DNA from: Manduca sexta
Lineage: Eukaryota > Arthropoda > Insecta > Lepidoptera > Sphingidae
Assembly: GCF_014839805.1 (NCBI RefSeq)
Contig: NC_051131.1
Coordinates: 14,682,913-14,746,912, forward strand
Reading direction: 5' to 3'
Length of the DNA stretch: 64,000 bases
Of the stretch, positions 60,421 to 64,000 are shown piece after piece (within the stretch, counting starts at the first letter, position 1; every line of letters starts with the position of its first letter). The notes beneath the pieces were generated by a model that was not told the origin of the DNA, ran no database searches, and saw nothing but the letters and a program-made list of their open reading frames with translations. The position numbers and the translations under genes were made by a program.

Positions 60421-61567
60421 AAGAGCAGCATTTGTTTCATACAGTACTGAACTTTACCTAGTGCTCAGTTTTTTCTTAGAGGTCATAATTTGTTGGCTTA
60501 TTTGAGAATAAGACCAGGTCGATAATATGTGCCCATTATTCTAACACCAGTATAAAATCTTTAAATAGTAGGTATTGTGAGATTTAACGTTTTAAGATAC
60601 TAAGCACAACTTGGTGCCAGTAAAAAGCAGGTAAAACTTCAATTTTTAATGGTTTTCCGTGAGCTTGTTACCACTTTAATTAAACCAGCTCATTGACTTT
60701 GCAGGCAAAACTGTCTTCAATGTGGCTTTTCAACATTTTATGAAGAATTATAATCGTATAAGAGACAGGTGGTGTAAAGATGTACAAATGGTAGTGCTTC
60801 AAGTTACCTCCTAGTCTACTCCACATTTCCTTTGAACAGCAAATTGGTCACGTTACGAGTACTCTATCAGTATAGGTGGGTGGATCATTACAGGAAAGAT
60901 AACTATCGATCTATCTAATCTAGGTACGCTATAACAATGTCTGCGTTAGATTAGAAATAATTATAGATAATAATAAATGTAGTGTAACAGATCTACTGTT
61001 TTTTATGTCTTTTAAATAACTACGCCCTTGACATATATTTATTTATGTATTACATCGGTAAGCACAGAAAAATTAACAAATAAATATACTGATGTGTGTT
61101 ACTTACTTAAATTTACAAAACACCAATGAGTTGCCAGAATAGCAATTTACTCCCAGATGCCGATGAACTCTTCCTCGTGACATTGCTAAAAGGAAATGAG
61201 CATGATATGCGGGCCCATCAGCCGTATCTCTGCTTACCTTAGATATTATTACATAGAATTGAACTTACTGTTCTGTATGTTATAAAATTGAATTTGGAAT
61301 GTTGGTACCGAATTCCATAAAAAAAATTCAAGTATTCAAACATCGAGCAGTTGTTTTAAAACTAAGTAGGTAAGTATATCGTGTGATCAATAAATATCGC
61401 ACTCTTTTGACTGTTATGTCTAGAGGGTGCGTGTAAGTAAGGCTAAGGAAGATTGATGCACGGTCCGACCGTAAAACTAATAAAGGGCAACTTTACAATA
61501 GTGCGTAACCTAACAGCCCAACGTCTATCTTATAATAAAATAAACCTACATGATATATACATGCACC

Positions 61568-61725
61568 ACCTCATGCCTTTTTCTCCGAAGTGTCAGAGAG
61601 TAGTGCATCTAGTTCATTCATATTTTGCCGAAGAAAATAAATCAGTTCTATGACGTGATAAGCGACGAGCCTATCGTTATATCGAGCACAAACTGCCAAT
61701 GCCAATCCCGTGCAAACTCTGATAT
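61568..61725 (-). repeat. SINE family A fragment, diverged, minus
   Basis: CATGCCTTTTTCTCCGAAGT, GACGTGATAAGCGACGAGCC, TATCGTTATATCGAGCACAA and ACTGCCAATGCC follow the inverted 3' and central blocks of SINE family A. Confidence 0.6.
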
Positions 61726-62070
61726 ATATTTTTTTTTCTTTCTAAAACCCATACACATGTAAGTTTACCAAGATGGGATTCAAACATAGTTGATTTTAAT
61801 AAGTATTTACTTTACTTATGAAATTTCAACGCCATTTTCTGTCCTCCGTGGCGAAGCAATCAACAAGAGTTCAAAATCGTCCTCGCGCAGGTGCGCATTA
61901 TAGGTACAATGGACTCCGTTAGACGCCGCTTTATTTAAACAATGTTATGAATGCCCGTATCCTTAATTGAAAGATGTTTAACATATTGTTTAACCTAGTT
62001 ACCTTTGTTAATTTCAACAACTGAATAAACTTGTTTAATAGTGCACGCATATTTCGTTAACGTGAATACA

Positions 62071-62152
62071 GCTGAGGTGTCCGAGTGGTTAAGGAGTTGG
62101 ACTTGAAATCCAATGGGTTATACCCGCGCAGGTTCGAATCCTGTCCTCAGCG
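62071..62152 (+). tRNA. tRNA-Ser (anticodon UGA)
   Basis: The gene is 82 bases long with acceptor stem GCTGAGG/CCTCAGC, discriminator G (62152), anticodon TGA at 62104-62106 in loop CTTGAAA, and variable arm GGGT-TAT-ACCC. The A-box TGTCCGAGTGG is at 62078-62088 and the B-box GGTTCGAATCC at 62131-62141. It differs from the 58075-58156 gene only at 62120 (A here, C there), in the variable-arm loop where no pairing is disturbed. It is likely functional. The two genes point away from each other. A short ORF starting at 62085 is just a translation of this gene. Confidence 0.97.
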
Positions 62153-62159
62153 GAACAGG

Positions 62160-62164
62160 TTTTT
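62160..62164 (+). terminator. RNA polymerase III terminator of tRNA-Ser
   Basis: A T5 run begins eight bases after the tRNA 3' end. A longer T8 run follows at about 62185-62192 as a back-up. Confidence 0.8.
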
Positions 62165-64000
62165 GCATGAAATAGCTAGCGAACTTTTTTTTAACTACTT
62201 TTTACGGCTATTTAGGAACTTTGAGTGTCGACCTCCTTCTATTCTCCCAACCATTCCCTTCATAAATACTCCTAACGACAACAATTTACGAGGAAGGATT
62301 GGGTTTATCACCCATCTATATTACAATAAGTAAGTCTGTTCCATCCCAAGATCTTCCACATATAGTTTTTTTCAGATTTAATATTATACAAACTTAAGAC
62401 TGTCAATACTCAGAATACTATCTTTTCGCGATTAAAGTAGGCCACTGTGAATGTTTTCTATGTCCGTTTACTTAAGTTTCACATACTTAATACAAGTACG
62501 ACCAGAACCGAGCTCCTCTTATTACTTATAATTTACGGCAATATACTGATTAAAGTTCCATGTGCGACGTAATACTACTACTACAATACTTAAGTTTGAA
62601 TCATAGTGAATTAGATAAGCGGAAAGAAGTACTCTTAGTAATTAACATATTTTTTTATACCAAAGAATGTCAAAACGAGCAAGCCACTTGTCTGATTTAA
62701 GCCACATGGCTACTCATACTTTTTAATGGCTGACTACTCGAACTTTTATTTACAAAGTATTGCGTAGCTTTATTATCTTTTTATTTTTCCGACAAACAAG
62801 CAACAGTCACCAAAGATCACCAACGAGATTCCGCAATTCATACCATAATCTGATGGCACTCTTATTTTTCCTTTGGTGTATGATGGCAACGTCTATTACT
62901 TATTGTTAAAGATTGAAAATTATGTGATTCAAATTGTAGATATTATTCGAGAAGGTATAAAATGGTAATTGGTCACCTCAGCCCAATTTCCCCTAGGTAG
63001 ACATTATGAAAAATACCTACTGTGCGGTAACACAAGCTTAAAACTACTATGAAAACGTATTCCAGTGTGAAAAGAGGATAGCGGCCAATTTCGAAATTTC
63101 GTCACGAAGTAACCTAAAGTCGCCCAACCAATTAAAAATAAAAACGAAGGTGCAAAAGCAGATCCTAAAATGACCTCCGTATACATTTTGTGCCCAAAAA
63201 GTTTAAAGTTAACTTTAATCGTTAAAACATGACTTTCGAAATGACGACTGGTTGCCATTCAGAATAGCATGAATGACAACCGGTTGCAATTTGAAAATTT
63301 TAATCGCTTCGGTACCGTCCGAGGTAGTCTAACTATCAATAAACAATTCCAGTCCAATATATTAAGCTGTCTAAGATTGATAATTCACTCGTTTTTTTTA
63401 TAAGGCATGCCAATAACCAATCTATAGATTGATTAAGCTATTTCTAAAATGAATCGATCTTTGGGAAAACGGATTACAGATTATAGATTGCCCTATGTTG
63501 TGAAATGGCGAAAAATCGCCGTATGACAACACTGACGTAGTCAAAAGCCTTCAAGAAGTATTGCCTGTGTTACGTTCCATTTTCACAGTAAAGATAAATC
63601 TAATCTTATGACTGAAATTTTAATAATTTTGGCTAAAAGGTATGTACAAAAAAAATACAAATAATGTAAAGTAAATACGATGTAATTAAAATCTATTGCG
63701 TTATAAAAAATAGAATATTTAATATTTACGTTATGATATTTTATTTATCAAATTGTAGCAATTTCTTGTGCTGAGTGTAATGGAACGCCCAAATTTTAAT
63801 GGCAGATAATTTGTCATTCATATGTTTTGATATCAAAAATTACTTCACAAAAATATCAAATGCGACGTAAATGTGAAAAGTTGTACAAAACAATTAGGTT
63901 TTAACAGTGGTATGTGTGAATGAGTGAATAGTTTAATTGGCGGGGGCGCGACACGAAATGCTATGATATTGCGGGGCCGTGTCCGGGATAACAAGATGCC
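62165..64000. other. Gene-free right edge
   Basis: AT-rich, no recognised gene. It contains an imperfect 15-bp hairpin at 63247-63284 and a 14-bp palindrome CAATCTATAGATTG (63418-63431). The last 60 bases turn GC-rich (GGCGGGGGCGCGAC, GCGGGGCCGTGTCCGGG), perhaps the start of something beyond the window. Confidence 0.45.

Larger units (their letters stand above)
58157..62070. other. Spacer between the two tRNA genes
   Basis: Contains the X-box patch, the THAP-like relic, a GC-rich patch, the POU octamer patch and a SINE A fragment, listed separately. The rest is AT-rich with no recognised gene. Confidence 0.5.

Noticed and set aside
62085..62333. 82-codon plus ORF
   Set aside because: Begins inside the tRNA-Ser gene and continues in non-coding DNA.
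1..64000. CRISPR array, bacterial operon, prophage or endogenous virus
   Set aside because: No spaced direct repeats, Shine-Dalgarno-led ORFs or viral-type frames; eukaryotic tRNA, SINE and splice features throughout.

Overview
The window looks like nuclear DNA of a moth or butterfly (Lepidoptera). It is strongly AT-rich by eye. It carries interspersed repeats I recognise as typical of Lepidoptera: Helitron-like Lep1-type elements ending in a GCGGGC...GCCGCGGGC hairpin plus CTAGT, two tRNA-derived SINE families, and 3' ends of RTE-like LINEs with TCATCA tails. There are no long intact ORFs. Almost every ORF longer than 60 codons is a chance frame or lies in a repeat, tRNA or CpG-rich patch. 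Species and family assignment from sequence alone is not possible.

The only protein-coding gene I can support is split and on the minus strand. Exon 1 ends at 41618 in a CpG-rich promoter/5'UTR patch (about 41626-41860) and contributes ATG GCT GG before a GTGAGT donor. Exon 2 (6828-6904) has a CAG acceptor and a GTGAGT donor, and its phase exactly completes the exon 1 codon. Together they give a 28-residue N-terminus reading as a signal peptide, so the product is probably secreted or a membrane receptor/adhesion protein. Intron 1 would be 34.7 kb, and the rest of the gene would lie to the left of this window. A second possible first exon with the same phase (ATG GCC AG | GTAAGT) ends at 13087. 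Both candidate starts have an E2F-like plus Pho/YY1-like motif cluster upstream (42.83-42.91 kb and 13.55-13.59 kb).

Layout. 1-6827: sequence downstream of exon 2 (intron 2 or later), with a Lep1-type element holding six exact-length 123-bp tandem units, a second Lep1-type element and a SINE. 6905-41617: intron 1, with scattered SINEs, Lep1 and LINE relics, and CpG-rich patches at 37.9-39.4 kb. 41.6-43.0 kb: promoter region. 43-58 kb: intergenic DNA with SINEs, Lep1-type elements and a notable 29-bp-stem hairpin at 47523-47584. 58-62.2 kb: two nearly identical tRNA-Ser(UGA) genes in convergent-facing-away (minus then plus) orientation 3.9 kb apart, with an RFX X-box, a possible THAP-domain transposase relic and a POU octamer patch between them. 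62.2-64 kb: nothing recognisable.

I found no convincing new multi-gene system. The strongest leads are the large-intron gene with its possible alternative first exon, the perfect-looking hairpin at 47.5 kb, and the E2F/Pho clusters.
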